Shown one piece after another: positions 5,843-6,118 of a stretch of DNA of 6,118 nt. The translations under genes and the position numbers were made by a program. The first letter of the stretch is position 1. Each line of letters starts with the position of its first letter. Source of the DNA: Ruminococcaceae bacterium UBA1691 (GTDB lineage: Bacteria > Bacillota > Clostridia > Oscillospirales > Acutalibacteraceae); assembly GCA_002320555.1 (NCBI GenBank), contig DCJV01000126.1:1-6118 (forward strand). The letters are read 5' to 3'. The notes beneath the pieces were generated by a model. That model saw only the letters and a list, made by a program, of their open reading frames with translations, was not told where the DNA came from and did no database searches.

Positions 5843-5872
5843 ATTGTACCACGCCGTGAAGGCCGGACGCAA
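5843..5872 (-). promoter_or_regulatory. Promoter of the fucosidase gene
   Basis: On the reverse strand TTGCGT (5872-5867) and TACAAT (5848-5843) are 18 bp apart, and the -10 is preceded by TGG, an extended -10 element. The start would be near 5836, about 42 nt before the start codon. Confidence 0.6.
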
Positions 5873-5902
5873 CGGAAAGAATGGATTTTTTCATAAGAGC
5901 CT

Positions 5903-5930
5903 TTGACTTTTTGCAAAATTTGGATAAGAT
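5903..5930 (+). promoter_or_regulatory. Promoter of the VOC-family gene
   Basis: TTGACT (5903-5908) and TAAGAT (5925-5930) are 16 bp apart. The start would be near 5937, giving a leader of about 28 nt. It diverges from the fucosidase promoter with about 30 bp between the two -35 elements, so the two could share control. The spacer contains TTTGCAAAATTTG, also found in the spoIIE promoter region. Confidence 0.65.
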
Positions 5931-5964
5931 AGAGATATCCGGAAATAAAAACAGGAGGGGTTTG

Positions 5965-6118
5965 ATGCGCTTTACATTTGTACACAATAATCTGAACGTA
6001 CTGAATCTTGAGAAGTCGCTCTCCTTTTACGAACAGGCACTGGGATTGAAGGAGACACGACGAATTGAGGCGGAGGATAAAAGCTTTCTCATCGTGTTTT
6101 TGGGAGACGGATCCACGC
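5965..6118 (+). CDS. Glyoxalase/VOC-family protein (lactoylglutathione lyase-like), 3' end outside the window
   Basis: The visible 51 codons begin MRFTFVHNNLNVLNLEKSLS, continue with FYEQALGLKE and reach FLGDGST at the window edge. This is the first beta-alpha-beta-beta module of the vicinal-oxygen-chelate fold. H7 in the first strand aligns with the first metal-binding histidine of glyoxalase I, and the LxKSLxFYxxxLG helix is typical. Glyoxalase I converts the hemithioacetal of methylglyoxal and a thiol to the lactoyl thioester; many clostridial relatives have no proven substrate, so the exact activity is open. AGGAGGGG (5953-5960) lies four bases before the ATG and the gene has its own promoter. 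Family assignment is firm, the specific enzyme is not. Confidence 0.88.
   Translation, partial: MRFTFVHNNLNVLNLEKSLSFYEQALGLKETRRIEAEDKSFLIVFLGDGST

Noticed and set aside
5795..5872. 26-residue N-terminal extension of the fucosidase
   Set aside because: It begins at the -35 of the fucosidase promoter and lacks a ribosome site, while the ATG at 5794 has a well-placed AAAGGAG.

Overview
The window looks like chromosomal DNA from an endospore-forming, gut-type member of the Firmicutes, most like the clostridial Oscillospiraceae/Ruminococcaceae. Evidence: a full-length spoIIE, sigma-A type promoters, AGGAGG-type ribosome binding sites, GC-rich genes between AT-rich intergenic stretches, and an alpha-L-fucosidase of a kind common in gut Firmicutes. 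This placement is inference from gene content only.

Layout. Positions 1-341 are AT-rich and hold a near-consensus sigma-A promoter and a long leader for a cold-shock protein gene (342-557, +). The leader carries a 14-bp perfect hairpin followed by eight T, upstream of the gene it serves, and the antisense strand has an open frame of about 110 codons with no start codon. A strong intrinsic terminator closes the csp unit at 640-689. Positions 690-1736 hold no recognisable gene. They contain a possible promoter, a foldable segment ending in a clear terminator at 898-931, and several small open frames, of which 1266-1496 (+) is the best coding candidate. A hairpin terminator at 1737-1766 separates this stretch from the convergent spoIIE.

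The reverse strand then carries spoIIE (1770-4094) and a GH29 alpha-L-fucosidase (4265-5794), each with its own promoter-like sequence. The spoIIE promoter candidate has an unusual 21-bp spacer and Spo0A-box-like sequences, as in the Spo0A-controlled promoters of Bacillus. Diverging from the fucosidase, a sigma-A promoter and strong RBS lead into a glyoxalase/VOC-family gene (5965, +) that is cut by the window end.

The genes do not form one pathway: cold/stress RNA chaperone, sporulation phosphatase, fucoside hydrolysis and a glyoxalase-fold enzyme. The most interesting material is regulatory: the switch-like csp leader, the unassigned structured-RNA candidate at about 733-931, the spoIIE promoter, and a 13-bp motif shared by two promoter regions.
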